From NCBI GenBank assembly GCA_023444055.1, contig JAEZRV010000095.1:1-64000 (forward strand): DNA of 64,000 bases, written 5' to 3'. The DNA is from Bacillota bacterium. Its GTDB lineage: Bacteria; Bacillota; Clostridia; Acetivibrionales; DSM-1351. Positions 25,814 to 35,501 of this stretch are shown piece by piece. Position numbers and translations under genes: made by a program. Position 1 is the first letter of the stretch. Each line of letters opens with the position of its first letter. A model generated the notes under the pieces. The model searched no databases, had not been told where the DNA came from, and saw only the letters and a list, made by a program, of their open reading frames with translations.

Positions 25814-25877
25814 ATTTGACAAAATACAATGTAATATTAATTTTAATTGCATTAAACTTAGTATAAGTCAATAGTGA

Positions 25878-25906
25878 TTGACGAAATATGGCAAAAAGCA
25901 TATAAT
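25878..25906 (+). promoter_or_regulatory. Sigma-A promoter of the first solute-binding gene
   Basis: TTGACG (25878-25883), 17-bp spacer, TATAAT (25901-25906), about 100 bp before the start codon. Confidence 0.85.
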
Positions 25907-26007
25907 TACAAATGTACTGATAACGGCATTTTAGGCCATTATTGTGCTTTATACTCTAAAATAAGGGTGGAATCTTTATTATATTGTTTCAAGGGGGAAA
26001 TATAATT

Positions 26008-27315
26008 ATGTTGAAAAAATGGGTCAGTTTAATATTAATAGCCACACTTTCTATTTCTATTTTAGGGACAGGCTGTTCTGATAATACAGCATCTGAGGGC
26101 GATAAGGCTGAGGCTACTGCTACTCAAGAAAGTACTACTACTTCAGATAGTTCAGAAAAGACTCTTAATATTTGTTACTTCTCTCCATTAAGTAATTATT
26201 ATTCAACAATATTAAATTATTATAAAAATATCCACAGTGATATAAGAGTTAAAGAAAAAGTATTAACAACAGATGGCTTTGATTCATTCCAAGAGACATT
26301 TCAGGCTGAGCTTGCATCTGGACAAGGTGCAGATATAATAACTCTTCCTACTTGGGGCTTGCCTAATAGCTACAAGTTAATGCAGGACGGGCTCCTGTGT
26401 GATTTGAACCCATTAATTTCAAAAGATATTGAACTCAAAATTGAAAATTATGATGAGAAAATTCTGAATGCCGGTATATATAATGGGAAAAGATACATTA
26501 TACCGATAGACTATTGCTTTAGTTACTTCTACACATATAATGCAGTATTAGGAGATTATAAATTAGATACAACAAATTGGACTTGGGAAAATCTCGTTAA
26601 AATTGCAAAAGAATATTGCGGAGGCGGTAAGGGTACAAGTAAATACTTATTTAATTCTAGTTTTAATTTTTTTGATATGAAATATTCTGATAAAAGCTCT
26701 TATGTTGATTATAATAAAAAGACATCAAACTTTAATTCTGAAGGATTTATAAAGTTATTGAATATATATAAAGAACTTCTTCCATATGTATGCCCAAATG
26801 AAGTAGAAAAAGAAGAGCTTAACATTGAAAAAAGATTAAAATTAAGTTTGCTCCATACAGAAAATTATACGGGTGTAGTGAAGAATAATACAGGTAACGT
26901 TAAAGTTTTTAATGAGGAGCCGATATATATACCTTATCCGACGCTTGATGGAAAAAAGGGCATTAATTCATTTACATCAAATATTGTAGCAATAACCTCT
27001 AAGTGTAAATACAAAGAAGAAGCATTGGATTTCATAAAGATTATGCTGACAAAAACAATGCAAGATGATGAAACCTTGAACGCACCTGTAATGAAATCAG
27101 TATTTGCACAGCAAAGTAAGATCTTTAAGCCTGCAACTGAATCAAGTACTTCTATTACAAATTTATTTGAAAAAATTAATAGCTGTACTCTTGGGGATGG
27201 AATTGTTGATCAAATAATCAAAGCAGAGCTACCTGATTTTGTTAATGGAAAAAATACCGCGGAGCAGACTGCTAAGGCTATTGATGAGAAAGTAAAGAGT
27301 TATTTAAATGAGTAA
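26008..27315 (+). CDS. Extracellular solute-binding lipoprotein (family 1), SBP1
   Basis: 435 residues from ATG 26008 (SD AAGGGGG). Lipobox LGTGC places the lipidated Cys at 23, then a Thr/Ser-rich spacer. Two-lobed family 1 binding protein features are visible: an early GQGADIITLP block, RYIIPIDY, TWENLVKIAKEY and the hinge region CKYKEEALDFIKIML. The last residues TAEQTAKAIDEKVKSYLNE are shared by all paralogs in this window. It lies alone with its own promoter, just before a two-component pair. It differs from sugar-binding proteins of the same family in lacking any obvious aromatic platform I can identify. Ligand unknown. Confidence 0.88.
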   Translation: MLKKWVSLILIATLSISILGTGCSDNTASEGDKAEATATQESTTTSDSSEKTLNICYFSPLSNYYSTILNYYKNIHSDIRVKEKVLTTDGFDSFQETFQAELASGQGADIITLPTWGLPNSYKLMQDGLLCDLNPLISKDIELKIENYDEKILNAGIYNGKRYIIPIDYCFSYFYTYNAVLGDYKLDTTNWTWENLVKIAKEYCGGGKGTSKYLFNSSFNFFDMKYSDKSSYVDYNKKTSNFNSEGFIKLLNIYKELLPYVCPNEVEKEELNIEKRLKLSLLHTENYTGVVKNNTGNVKVFNEEPIYIPYPTLDGKKGINSFTSNIVAITSKCKYKEEALDFIKIMLTKTMQDDETLNAPVMKSVFAQQSKIFKPATESSTSITNLFEKINSCTLGDGIVDQIIKAELPDFVNGKNTAEQTAKAIDEKVKSYLNE

Positions 27316-27372
27316 AGAGCTTACACTACCCTTGATGTTTGTCTTACGCTTTTGAAATAAATATTAATATAT

Positions 27373-27412
27373 ATAGGGATATCGCTAAATTTTTAGCAAT
27401 TGATATCCCTAT
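27373..27412 (+). terminator. Hairpin after SBP1
   Basis: ATAGGGATATC (27373-27383) pairs perfectly with GATATCCCTAT (27402-27412); CTAAA and TTTAG extend it inside the loop. The T tail is weak. Confidence 0.7.
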
Positions 27413-27547
27413 TATTCTGATAGTATACAAATAAAATCAAAATTGTGATGCATCTTTTGTGGGTCTATATTTCGAATCATTTGTTTGCATTGTATATAAT
27501 GGATATAAATGCTAAAATAATTCATATAAACAATCAGAGGTAAAATC

Positions 27548-28759
27548 ATGCTTGGTATAAAACATCATAAAATAATTTCAGCCATAATTCCATTTTCAGC
27601 ATTATTGATTGGAGTACTTATTGTCTTCAATAATAGAAACACGATGATACCACTGATTCTATTGTCATTACTTATAACTACACTTTTTGGTATACGCCAT
27701 TTTTTAATAATTAAATTGGTTAATAAAAACCTTGATAAGATATTATTGCTCATAGCTGTTTTAGCTATATTCAGTATAAACTATATTGATGTATCGAATT
27801 TTTCTCAGATATACTTCTATTTAATAGTGTCAGATATAATTATATTTCATTTTAATAAATATTGTTTTATTTATATGGGTATAGGATATTTTTTATTGAT
27901 ACTGACAATTTACTTGAAATACACCAGATGGAACTATTTCGACTTTTTGTATCTGTTCCCTAATATAATTGAGAATTCTTTTTATTTTGTTTTTATAATC
28001 GGAATGATTTATATAGCAGGATATCAAACTAATCAAAGTCAGATATTAAGTAAAACAATGAATGAATTAGAGATTAAATCTAATGAACTTAAGGAAGTAA
28101 ATAATAAACTCCAAAAAACGATGGAATCTCTTGAAGAAATGACTATATTACGAGAAAGAAACCGCATAGCAAGGGAAATCCACGATACTGTTGGACATAC
28201 ACTTACTACTGTTTCAATTGAAATAGAAGCAGGTAAACGTTTGGCACCAAAAGATCTCAATCTTGCTTTGGAAAAACTGGAGTTAGCTCAGGAACAAGTT
28301 AGGAAGGGACTAAGTGATATAAGGTCTTCGGTAAAATTGTTGAAGAATGGTAATGGGGTGTTATCTTTTATTCCTTCTGTACAAGCACTTATTAGCGAAA
28401 CAGAGTTACATGCAGGTGTGTCTGTAAGGTCTAGTTTTTCACAATTACCTTTTTTAAATTCTGAGCAGGAAAGGGTTCTATACCATGTTGTACAGGAAGG
28501 TTTAACAAATGGAATAAGACATGGGAAGTGTTCTGAATTTGCACTCCAATTGAAATATATAAATAATAGAATAATGCTTACATTAACGGATAATGGTAAA
28601 GGATGCGGTAACATAACTCTCGGATTTGGACTTACTGCTATGAAGGAGCGGATAGAGGAACTGAGGGGAGAATTCAGTGTTAAATCTTCTTTAGGGAATG
28701 GATGTAGTCTTAAAGTAGATATTCCGATAGAGGAGGAGTGTATTAATGAATATTATTAA
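27548..28759 (+). CDS. NarL-type sensor histidine kinase
   Basis: 403 residues. About six membrane helices (1-165), a coiled coil (about 170-205), HisKA_3 domain with phospho-accepting His in AREIHDTVGHTLTTV (about 213), then a HATPase_c domain with the N box (QEGLTNGIRHG) and G boxes (DNGKGCGN, GFGLTAMKERI). No extracellular sensor domain of note, as in LiaS/DesK-type kinases that sense membrane or peptide stress. Overlaps the response regulator gene by 14 bp, so they form a pair. Confidence 0.92.
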   Translation: MLGIKHHKIISAIIPFSALLIGVLIVFNNRNTMIPLILLSLLITTLFGIRHFLIIKLVNKNLDKILLLIAVLAIFSINYIDVSNFSQIYFYLIVSDIIIFHFNKYCFIYMGIGYFLLILTIYLKYTRWNYFDFLYLFPNIIENSFYFVFIIGMIYIAGYQTNQSQILSKTMNELEIKSNELKEVNNKLQKTMESLEEMTILRERNRIAREIHDTVGHTLTTVSIEIEAGKRLAPKDLNLALEKLELAQEQVRKGLSDIRSSVKLLKNGNGVLSFIPSVQALISETELHAGVSVRSSFSQLPFLNSEQERVLYHVVQEGLTNGIRHGKCSEFALQLKYINNRIMLTLTDNGKGCGNITLGFGLTAMKERIEELRGEFSVKSSLGNGCSLKVDIPIEEECINEYY

Positions 28760-29393
28760 GGTACTTATAGCTGATGATCAAACACTTATGAGAGATGGGC
28801 TAAAAACTATATTAGATCTTGAAGAAGACATAGAAGTAATCGGGTTAGCTGAAAATGGAATTCAAGCTTATGAGTTAGCTGAAAAGCTGAGTCCGGATGT
28901 GGTATTAATGGATATTAGAATGCCTTTAATGAATGGTGTGGAAAGTACAAGAATAATTAAAAAGAATAATTCCTCTACAGTGGTAATAATGTTGACTACC
29001 TTTGACGACGATGAGTACATAATACAAGCTCTTCAGTATGAAGCAAGTGGGTATCTTTTAAAGGATATACAAGGGAATAAACTCATTCAGGCAATACGTG
29101 AAAGTGTGAACGGGAATATGCTTATGCCTTCGAATATAGCAGTTAAGCTTGCAACAAGGCTTTCGCAAATATCTAATAATGAACAAACAATTAGTAAGTA
29201 TAATGATTTTGAGTTTTCTGATAGAGAGAAGGAAATCGCAATACTGATGGTCAAGGGTTACACCAATAAGCAAATTGCATCTGCATTATGTATATCTGAA
29301 GGAACAACTAAGAATTATATAAGTATGATTTACAGTAAAATTGGAACTAATGACAGAACTAAAGCCGTAATTTTTTTAAGAGAAAGTGAATAA
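28746..29393 (+). CDS. NarL/FixJ-type response regulator
   Basis: 215 residues: receiver domain (about 4-118) with acidic pocket ADDQ, phospho-acceptor Asp in VVLMDIRMP, and Lys in YLLKDIQG; LuxR-type HTH (about 152-210: FSDREKEIAILMVKGYTNKQ). Partner of the preceding kinase. NarL-type regulators bind palindromic sites as dimers, so the 23-bp palindrome repeated at 32346, 33880, 35452 and 37177 is a reasonable candidate target (inference). Confidence 0.93.
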   Translation: MNIIKVLIADDQTLMRDGLKTILDLEEDIEVIGLAENGIQAYELAEKLSPDVVLMDIRMPLMNGVESTRIIKKNNSSTVVIMLTTFDDDEYIIQALQYEASGYLLKDIQGNKLIQAIRESVNGNMLMPSNIAVKLATRLSQISNNEQTISKYNDFEFSDREKEIAILMVKGYTNKQIASALCISEGTTKNYISMIYSKIGTNDRTKAVIFLRESE

Positions 29394-29412
29394 TCAAATG
29401 GGGGCATTAGGA

Positions 29413-30636
29413 GTGAAAAAAAATAAATATGTTATTCTGTTAATTTTAATTACTTCAATTTTAGCTGGTTGCAACGGTGCTAATCAAAGTGAACCCAATC
29501 CAGAGATTACAAAAAGACCATTAACTCTTGATTTGGGGAGAGGGAAATTAAAGACTCTACCTTCATATGATAAGTATCAGCCGAGTCAGTTACAAGTAGA
29601 TTTGCGTAGCTACGACTTGACATCTCTTGATCTTAAGGACAGATACGAAGATTTAATTCATGCTGATTTTGATACTACTACAAAATGGCCTTATGGCTTG
29701 CCAGATAAATTTAACCCTAAAAAAATTATTGAGTATGGTAAAAATCCAGGCTTAAATATACGTGAACTGCATAAGTCGGGGATTACTGGAAAGGGTGTTG
29801 GAATTGCTATTATTGACGGAGCTTTGTTGGTTAATCATGTAGAGTACAAAGATAAACTGAAATTATATGAAGAAATACACTGCCTTGATAAAACTGCTAC
29901 ACCAAGCGGATGCGCTGTTGTATCAACTGTAGCAGGGGAGAAAACAGGAGTTGCTCCTGAATCAAGCATTTATTATATCGCAGAAACACATGGGATAACA
30001 ACTCAGGGGACGCCAGATGTTGATTTCTCATCACTTGCATTAGCTATAAACAGAATTGTCAAAATTAATGAAACCCTTTCAAAAGAAGATAAGATAAGAG
30101 CGTTAGTTATAGATGGAGGATGGACTCAGACTGATAATGGCTATAATGCCATAAATAAGGCTGTAGAAGAGGCCAAAGAGCAAGGAATATTTGTTATTTC
30201 TAATTCTATATATGAAACCTATAATCAGGAGATGGATTTTAGCGGACTTGGAAGAAATCCTCTTTCAAATCCTGACGATGCTTCCTCTTATGGTCCGGGT
30301 GAGGAGTGGAAGAGCAGATTTTTTATGTTTGAGAAATATAGCAATGCTAAAGAAGTACTTTTGGCCCCAATGGACTCCAGATGTACTGCCAGTCCCACAG
30401 GAGACAGTGACTATGCTTTTTATAATGTTGGGGGCAAAAAACTTTCAGCTGCATATATTGCAGGTTTATTTGCACTGGCTTGTCAGGTTAGACCTGAGAT
30501 TACACCGCAGGAGTTTTGGCATACAGCTCTCAAAACAGATGACACTGTTCACATTAAAAATAATTTTATCAATTATGATTATAAGCTGAAGAAGATTGTT
30601 AATCCTGTACGGCTTATAAATGAGTTAATGAAGTAA
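29413..30636 (+). CDS. Subtilisin-like (S8) lipoprotein with degenerate catalytic triad
   Basis: About 407 residues from GTG 29413 (GGGGGC eight bases upstream). Signal peptide KKNKYVILLILITSILAGC gives a lipobox LAGC. The S8 fold is recognisable (VGIAIIDGALL with Asp135, TGVAPESSIYYI, SAAYIAGLFALACQVRPE). However the His motif GHGTxVA reads PSGCAVV, and the GTSMAAP motif reads GKKLSAA, so His is Ser and Ser is Lys. It follows the NarL-type pair directly, almost overlapping, and so is likely co-expressed. I infer a binding or scaffold role on the outer membrane face rather than proteolysis. Confidence 0.85.
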   Translation: MKKNKYVILLILITSILAGCNGANQSEPNPEITKRPLTLDLGRGKLKTLPSYDKYQPSQLQVDLRSYDLTSLDLKDRYEDLIHADFDTTTKWPYGLPDKFNPKKIIEYGKNPGLNIRELHKSGITGKGVGIAIIDGALLVNHVEYKDKLKLYEEIHCLDKTATPSGCAVVSTVAGEKTGVAPESSIYYIAETHGITTQGTPDVDFSSLALAINRIVKINETLSKEDKIRALVIDGGWTQTDNGYNAINKAVEEAKEQGIFVISNSIYETYNQEMDFSGLGRNPLSNPDDASSYGPGEEWKSRFFMFEKYSNAKEVLLAPMDSRCTASPTGDSDYAFYNVGGKKLSAAYIAGLFALACQVRPEITPQEFWHTALKTDDTVHIKNNFINYDYKLKKIVNPVRLINELMK

Positions 30637-30894
30637 ATTACTATTCACCAATATTCTAGAAGACATAAAACGAATTGTAACCTACCGGGTTAAAAGAATA
30701 ATTTGCCCAAAACTCAATAGCTCATTGTGGAAAGCTTTAAACCGTAGTTTGCTATATTAGGTGCTTTCTAACTGGACAACCAATTATTTATATATATTTT
30801 GGAAATAGATGACTGTTTATATGACTATGGTCACTTATCATATGACTTCCTTGTATGGTAATGTTTTATTATTGGATAATATTACAATCTTCAA
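30637..30894. other. Intergenic region before SBP2
   Basis: No gene seen. AT-rich with several ATGACT/TATGACT repeats near 30810-30850 (ATGACTGTTTATATGACTATGG, in parts). No clear promoter could be fixed. Confidence 0.3.
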
Positions 30895-30972
30895 AGGAGG
30901 TGCCAAGTCCATAACATTTCTTTCAAGGAAATGCACATTTCATTGCTATTCAATGTGAGACATGGACATAAA
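30895..30972 (+). promoter_or_regulatory. Leader hairpin carrying the start codon of SBP2 (copy 2 of 3)
   Basis: A strong SD (AGGAGGT, 30895-30901) lies about 60 bases before the ATG. In between, GTCCAT pairs with ATGGAC (which contains the ATG at 30962), and ACATT with AATGT extends the stem. The folded hairpin would bring SD and ATG close together, like the bridging stem in T4 gene 38. The same design recurs at 34065-34121 with a different inner stem. Confidence 0.55.
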
Positions 30973-32335
30973 TATGAAAGCTAAAAAGTATATGTTAATG
31001 CTCTTGTTGATAATAACACTTGTAGTTACAGCATCGTGTTCAGGGGATAAAATTGACAAAAACTCAATCAAACCAAAAGATAGCGTTGCGGAGATAAAAA
31101 TAGATGTTATTACTTATAATCGTTTTTTACTTTCTGCAATCGGTGAGTTCAATAAAACTCATAAAAATATTAAAATAAATTATGGTGATGTAATTTCGTA
31201 TAGTGAGGATTATAAGAATAAGTATATAACCAGACTGTCTGTAGGAGAAGGCCCCGACATTATAACAGTTATTCCTGAACTTAGGTTGTTAACAGCTGTA
31301 CATAAGACAGCTGCTTCAGGAATATTTTATGACCTTAATGAGTTGATTGAAAAAGATAAAAGCTTCAAGCTTTCTGATTATAACAAAAAGGTAATGGACA
31401 GCGTTGTAATTGGTGGAAAGAGATTTTTAATGCCATTAAGCTATAACTTTAGCACATATACTGCAAAAGATGGAGTGTTAAAAAAGAATGGCTTTACTAC
31501 AGAGGGGCAAAAATATACGCTTCAAAACTTTGCTGATGAAGTTTATGCATTTATGCAAAAAAATAAGGGTACCGGAAAATACTTTATGACCCTCTACAAT
31601 TTTACTTTAAGCGATATTGTAAAAATAAGCGGACTAAATTTAATTGATATTGAAAAAAAGAACGCAAAATTTGATTCTAAGGAATTTGTTGATTTACTAA
31701 ATATATATAAAAATCTTTACTCAGAAAAGACTGAACTTTCCAGTGGTATAACAATCAATGGTGGCGAAGATGTATTTGACATGTCATTAGTTTGTCCGGA
31801 TTTTGACAACGGAAATGCCTTGATAATCAACAACATAAATAATCCGATTTGGTGCAGAGACAAAAACAACAAAACGACAAATACATATATATTCCCTCAA
31901 TACACAAATAAAAAGAGCATTCTACTAGAACCTAATTTGTCTTTGGCAATAAATTCAAAGTGTAAATATAAAAAAGAGGCTTTTGAGTTTATTAAAATGT
32001 TAATGTCTGAAGAGTATCAAAAATCTGGCGGTATAAATGGATTTAATCATTATTTGCCAGTCAATAATAACGCTTATTTAAACAACGTAAATTTCTATAT
32101 TAGTAACCTTGGCAATACCCAACCAGTGAATGGTGAATATGATGCAGAAAAAAGAAAAGTACAAGTTAAAGAACAATACCAAGAAATACAAAAAATTAGT
32201 GTGTGTGATACTGTAGATGCTCAGGTTTATGATATTATCGACGGAGAGGCAAAGGCTTTTATAGATGGGAAATATAGCGCAGAGAAGACAGCAGCGATTA
32301 TTCAGAATAAGGTTATGTTATATTTGAATGAGTGA
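30962..32335 (+). CDS. Extracellular solute-binding lipoprotein, SBP2
   Basis: 457 residues. Lipobox VTASC with Cys26. Family 1 binding-protein layout: SVGEGPDIITV, FYDLNELIEKD, RFLMPLSYNF, NFADEVYAF, CKYKKEAFEFIKML, and the paralog-wide C-terminus SAEKTAAIIQ...LYLNE. Very similar to SBP3 immediately downstream, so the two are recent duplicates. The start is taken at 30962 because MDIxM is shared with SBP4; a second ATG 12 bases later is possible. No normal SD precedes either ATG; see the leader hairpin. Confidence 0.87.
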   Translation: MDINMKAKKYMLMLLLIITLVVTASCSGDKIDKNSIKPKDSVAEIKIDVITYNRFLLSAIGEFNKTHKNIKINYGDVISYSEDYKNKYITRLSVGEGPDIITVIPELRLLTAVHKTAASGIFYDLNELIEKDKSFKLSDYNKKVMDSVVIGGKRFLMPLSYNFSTYTAKDGVLKKNGFTTEGQKYTLQNFADEVYAFMQKNKGTGKYFMTLYNFTLSDIVKISGLNLIDIEKKNAKFDSKEFVDLLNIYKNLYSEKTELSSGITINGGEDVFDMSLVCPDFDNGNALIINNINNPIWCRDKNNKTTNTYIFPQYTNKKSILLEPNLSLAINSKCKYKKEAFEFIKMLMSEEYQKSGGINGFNHYLPVNNNAYLNNVNFYISNLGNTQPVNGEYDAEKRKVQVKEQYQEIQKISVCDTVDAQVYDIIDGEAKAFIDGKYSAEKTAAIIQNKVMLYLNE

Positions 32336-32345
32336 CCTATTGTGT

Positions 32346-32368
32346 TTTATGAACATTATGCAAATAAA
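32346..32368 (+). promoter_or_regulatory. 23-bp palindromic operator-like site, copy A
   Basis: TTTATGAACAT-t-ATGCAAATAAA, an inverted repeat of form TTTATnnACAT/ATGTnnATAAA, 143 bp before SBP3. The following 40 bases (TTAAACAATATCTTAATTC) are also shared with the other copies. Confidence 0.65.
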
Positions 32369-32510
32369 TGTTAAACAATATCTTAATTCCAATGATAAAA
32401 AAGCAAATTAGAGTATAGTTTACAGATATACCAAAAATAAAATTGAATACATTAATAATGTCTTATACGCTTAACTGATATGCTGGCTAACTGAAAGGAA
32501 AAAACTACTC

Positions 32511-33869
32511 ATGAAAACTAAAAATTATATAGTTATTCTATTATTAATTATAGCACTTGTACCAATAACATCTTGTTCAAGCAAAGATGAGATAAATGAT
32601 GCAAGCAAAACTAAAAACTCAAAAGCAGAAATAAAAATTGATGTAATTAGTTCAGATCGTTATATACTCGCTGCTATTAAACAATTCAATGAAACACATA
32701 AAAATATAAGCATAAATTATGGGGATGTAATTACTTATAGCGACGAATATAAAAATAAGTACATAACTAGACTATCTGTAGGAGAAGGACCTGATATTAT
32801 AAAGATTTCCCCAGAACAAGGGTTATTAACAGCTGTACATAAGTCAGCTGCCTCAGGAATATTCTATGACCTTAATGAGCTGATTGAAAAAGATAAAAGT
32901 TTCAAGCTTTCAGATTATAATCAAAAGGTAATGGATAGCGGTGTAATTGATGGAAAGAGATATTTAATGCCATTATGCTATAACTTCAGTACATATTTTG
33001 CAAAAGCTGCAGTGTTAAAGAAGAACGGCTTTACGACAGATGGAGAAAAATATACTCTTGAGAACTTTGCCAATGAAGTATATGAATTTATGCAAAAGAA
33101 TAAGAATACTGGAAAACACTTTATGACACTACATAATTTTACTCTGAGTGATATTGTAAAAATAAGCGGATTAAATCTAATTGATGTTGAAAAAAAGAAC
33201 GCAAAATTTGATTCTAAGGAATTTGTTGATTTACTGAATATTTATAAGAAACTTTATTCTGTAAAGACAGAAATTCCAAAAGATATAGGGTATTATTTTA
33301 GCGAAGATACTTTTGAAAGTTCATTTGTCTGCTCGGATTTTAACAATGGTAAATCCTTGATAATAAATAATATGGATTCAGCAGTTTGGTGCAGGGACAG
33401 ATATAACAAATTGGCAAATACATATATATTTCCTCAGCGCACTAATACGCATAGCATTTTATTGGAACCGAATCTGTCGTTAGCAATAAATTCAAAGTGT
33501 AAATATAAAAAAGAGGCTTTTGAATTCATTAAGTTACTTCTAACGGAAGAATATCAGAAAGCTAACGATTTAAAGGGATTTTTCTATATACCTGTAAATA
33601 ATAATGCTTATTTTAACAATGTAAACTTCTATATAAATAATCTTAGTAACTCCCAAGTGGTTGATGGTGAATATGATGCAGAGAAAAGAAAGGCACAAGT
33701 TAAAGAACAATACCAAGAAATACAAAGAATAAGTAGATGTGATACTGTAGATGCTCAGGTCTATAATATTATCGATGGTGAGGTAAAGGCTTTTATAGAT
33801 GGAAAATATACTGCAGAAAAAACCGCAGAGATTATTCAGGATAAGGTAATACTGTATTTGAATGAATGA
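32511..33869 (+). CDS. Extracellular solute-binding lipoprotein, SBP3
   Basis: 452 residues; lipobox ITSC with Cys22. Shares long near-identical stretches with SBP2 (for example LTAVHKSAASGIFYDLNEL and SLAINSKCKYKKEAFEFIK), ending in TAEKTAEIIQ...LYLNE. SD GAAAGGA about 12 bases before the ATG. Operator copy A is upstream. Confidence 0.87.
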   Translation: MKTKNYIVILLLIIALVPITSCSSKDEINDASKTKNSKAEIKIDVISSDRYILAAIKQFNETHKNISINYGDVITYSDEYKNKYITRLSVGEGPDIIKISPEQGLLTAVHKSAASGIFYDLNELIEKDKSFKLSDYNQKVMDSGVIDGKRYLMPLCYNFSTYFAKAAVLKKNGFTTDGEKYTLENFANEVYEFMQKNKNTGKHFMTLHNFTLSDIVKISGLNLIDVEKKNAKFDSKEFVDLLNIYKKLYSVKTEIPKDIGYYFSEDTFESSFVCSDFNNGKSLIINNMDSAVWCRDRYNKLANTYIFPQRTNTHSILLEPNLSLAINSKCKYKKEAFEFIKLLLTEEYQKANDLKGFFYIPVNNNAYFNNVNFYINNLSNSQVVDGEYDAEKRKAQVKEQYQEIQRISRCDTVDAQVYNIIDGEVKAFIDGKYTAEKTAEIIQDKVILYLNE

Positions 33870-33879
33870 TTTATTGTAT

Positions 33880-33902
33880 TTTATGAACATCATGTAAATA
33901 AA
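33880..33902 (+). promoter_or_regulatory. 23-bp palindromic operator-like site, copy B
   Basis: TTTATGAACAT-c-ATGTAAATAAA, 11 bp after the SBP3 stop and 217 bp before SBP4; AATAGACAATATCTTAA follows as in the other copies. Confidence 0.65.
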
Positions 33903-34062
33903 TAATAGACAATATCTTAACATTAATGGTATTAAAAGTTATTTGGTGTATAATTCATAATATAGGCTATAAAAAGAGAATGCATACATACACACGCAAG
34001 ATTATGTGATGTTTTTACAGTTATTGATAGTTAGTAAGGTGAAGGTTAAAAAAATACATAAA

Positions 34063-34124
34063 GAGGAGGTGCTGAGTCCATTCCGTTTATTCATGATTAT
34101 TCGCTCAGAATGCGGTGTATGGAC
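34063..34124 (+). promoter_or_regulatory. Leader hairpin carrying the start codon of SBP4 (copy 3 of 3)
   Basis: AAGAGGAGGTG (34060-34071 region) is 48 bases before ATG 34119. AGTCCAT pairs with ATGGACAT as in copy 2, but the inner stem is CCG with CGG in place of ACATT with AATGT, which suggests that pairing rather than sequence is kept. Confidence 0.55.
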
Positions 34125-35441
34125 ATAAGTATGGTTAGATGTGTCTATAAATTAAGCATAGTTTTACTTATAGCTTTTTTGATAGGAATTAACACCTCAT
34201 GTTCAAAAGAGGACGAGTTTATAAATGACAATAGAGCTAAGCTGACAATTAATTTGTTAGATTCCGATAAGATTCTATCAGATGCAGTGAATAAGTATAA
34301 TGCTGAAAACAAGAATACCAAAATTGAGGCTAAGGTTTTTACAGATATTGAAGCATACAAGAATAAAAACACTACTGAGCTATTGTCTGGAAAAGGGGCA
34401 GATATTATAGTAAATAGACTTGGTCTTCTTCCTAATGTATATAGAATTAGCTCAAATGATGTTTTTTGCGATTTAAATGAGATTATACAGAAGGATCCAA
34501 CCTTTAAGTTATCTAATTACCACGAGAAAATTCTTGATTATGGTATTATTAATGATAAAAGATTATTTATACCAATAGATTATTTGAATGCTGGCTTTAT
34601 TACTACAAAGGAAATATTGGAGAAGAATAATATCAAGCTTGATGGAATAGAATGGACATGGAAGAATGTTGCTAATGTAATGAAAAAATTTATTTCAGAT
34701 AATAAATATAACAAAAAGTATTTCATTGATAGCTTAAATTTTACTCAAATATTATCTTCTATAAATAATCCATTTATAGACTATCAAACTAAAAAAACAT
34801 CCTTTAATTCAAAAGAGTTTATGGAGTTATTAAATCTATATAAGGATATATATCCTGCAATTTGTCCAAATAATATAATAAGTAAATATAATGATAGAAC
34901 TGACTTGTTAAAAAATGATATTGTAGTATTTATAAATTTTACTCAAATAGACGATCCAAGTTTAACGAGTAGATTAAGTGATGGTAAAATTTTAAAACAG
35001 CCAATTAAAATATTAGGGAGTCCTGTTTTAAAAGATAGTGACCCTATTATTGTGTGGCCATTTCACTTATTAAGCATAAATAAAAAATGTGAGAATAAAA
35101 TGGATGCCTTTGAATACATAAAAAAGTTATTAACCTATGAATATCAGCAAATTGCAAATAATTATGATGTTAATAGGTATACACCAGTAAGTGAGATCGC
35201 TTTTAATTATGACATGAGTCTTTATTTATCTGGAAATGTACCCCAAAAAATTACATTACCAAAAACGCTTGCAGAACAAATTAATAGAATAAGGTCTAAC
35301 ATTGGAGTGGGCAAACTTTTTGAAAATGATGTTTATCAAATAATTGAAGCAGAATTGCCAGAATTTATAAATGGAAGCAGAACAGCGGAACAAACGGCTA
35401 AAATTATAGATGACCGTGTATCAATTTACTTAAATGAATGA
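34119..35441 (+). CDS. Extracellular solute-binding lipoprotein, SBP4
   Basis: 440 residues from ATG 34119 (MDISM, matching the start of SBP2). Lipobox INTSC. Shared blocks: GKGADIIVN, FCDLNEIIQKD, RLFIPIDYL, WTWKNVANVMKKF, and C-terminal TAEQTAKIIDDR...YLNE. Diverged from SBP2 and SBP3 and nearer to SBP1 in the tail. Confidence 0.86.
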   Translation: MDISMVRCVYKLSIVLLIAFLIGINTSCSKEDEFINDNRAKLTINLLDSDKILSDAVNKYNAENKNTKIEAKVFTDIEAYKNKNTTELLSGKGADIIVNRLGLLPNVYRISSNDVFCDLNEIIQKDPTFKLSNYHEKILDYGIINDKRLFIPIDYLNAGFITTKEILEKNNIKLDGIEWTWKNVANVMKKFISDNKYNKKYFIDSLNFTQILSSINNPFIDYQTKKTSFNSKEFMELLNLYKDIYPAICPNNIISKYNDRTDLLKNDIVVFINFTQIDDPSLTSRLSDGKILKQPIKILGSPVLKDSDPIIVWPFHLLSINKKCENKMDAFEYIKKLLTYEYQQIANNYDVNRYTPVSEIAFNYDMSLYLSGNVPQKITLPKTLAEQINRIRSNIGVGKLFENDVYQIIEAELPEFINGSRTAEQTAKIIDDRVSIYLNE

Positions 35442-35451
35442 TTTGTTATAT

Positions 35452-35474
35452 TTTATGAACATCATGTAAATAAA
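35452..35474 (+). promoter_or_regulatory. 23-bp palindromic operator-like site, copy C
   Basis: TTTATGAACAT-c-ATGTAAATAAA, 10 bp after SBP4. It now stands before only a truncated paralog (35502-35618). Confidence 0.65.
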
Positions 35475-35501
35475 TGATAAACAATTAGAATGTATTTAGA
35501 T

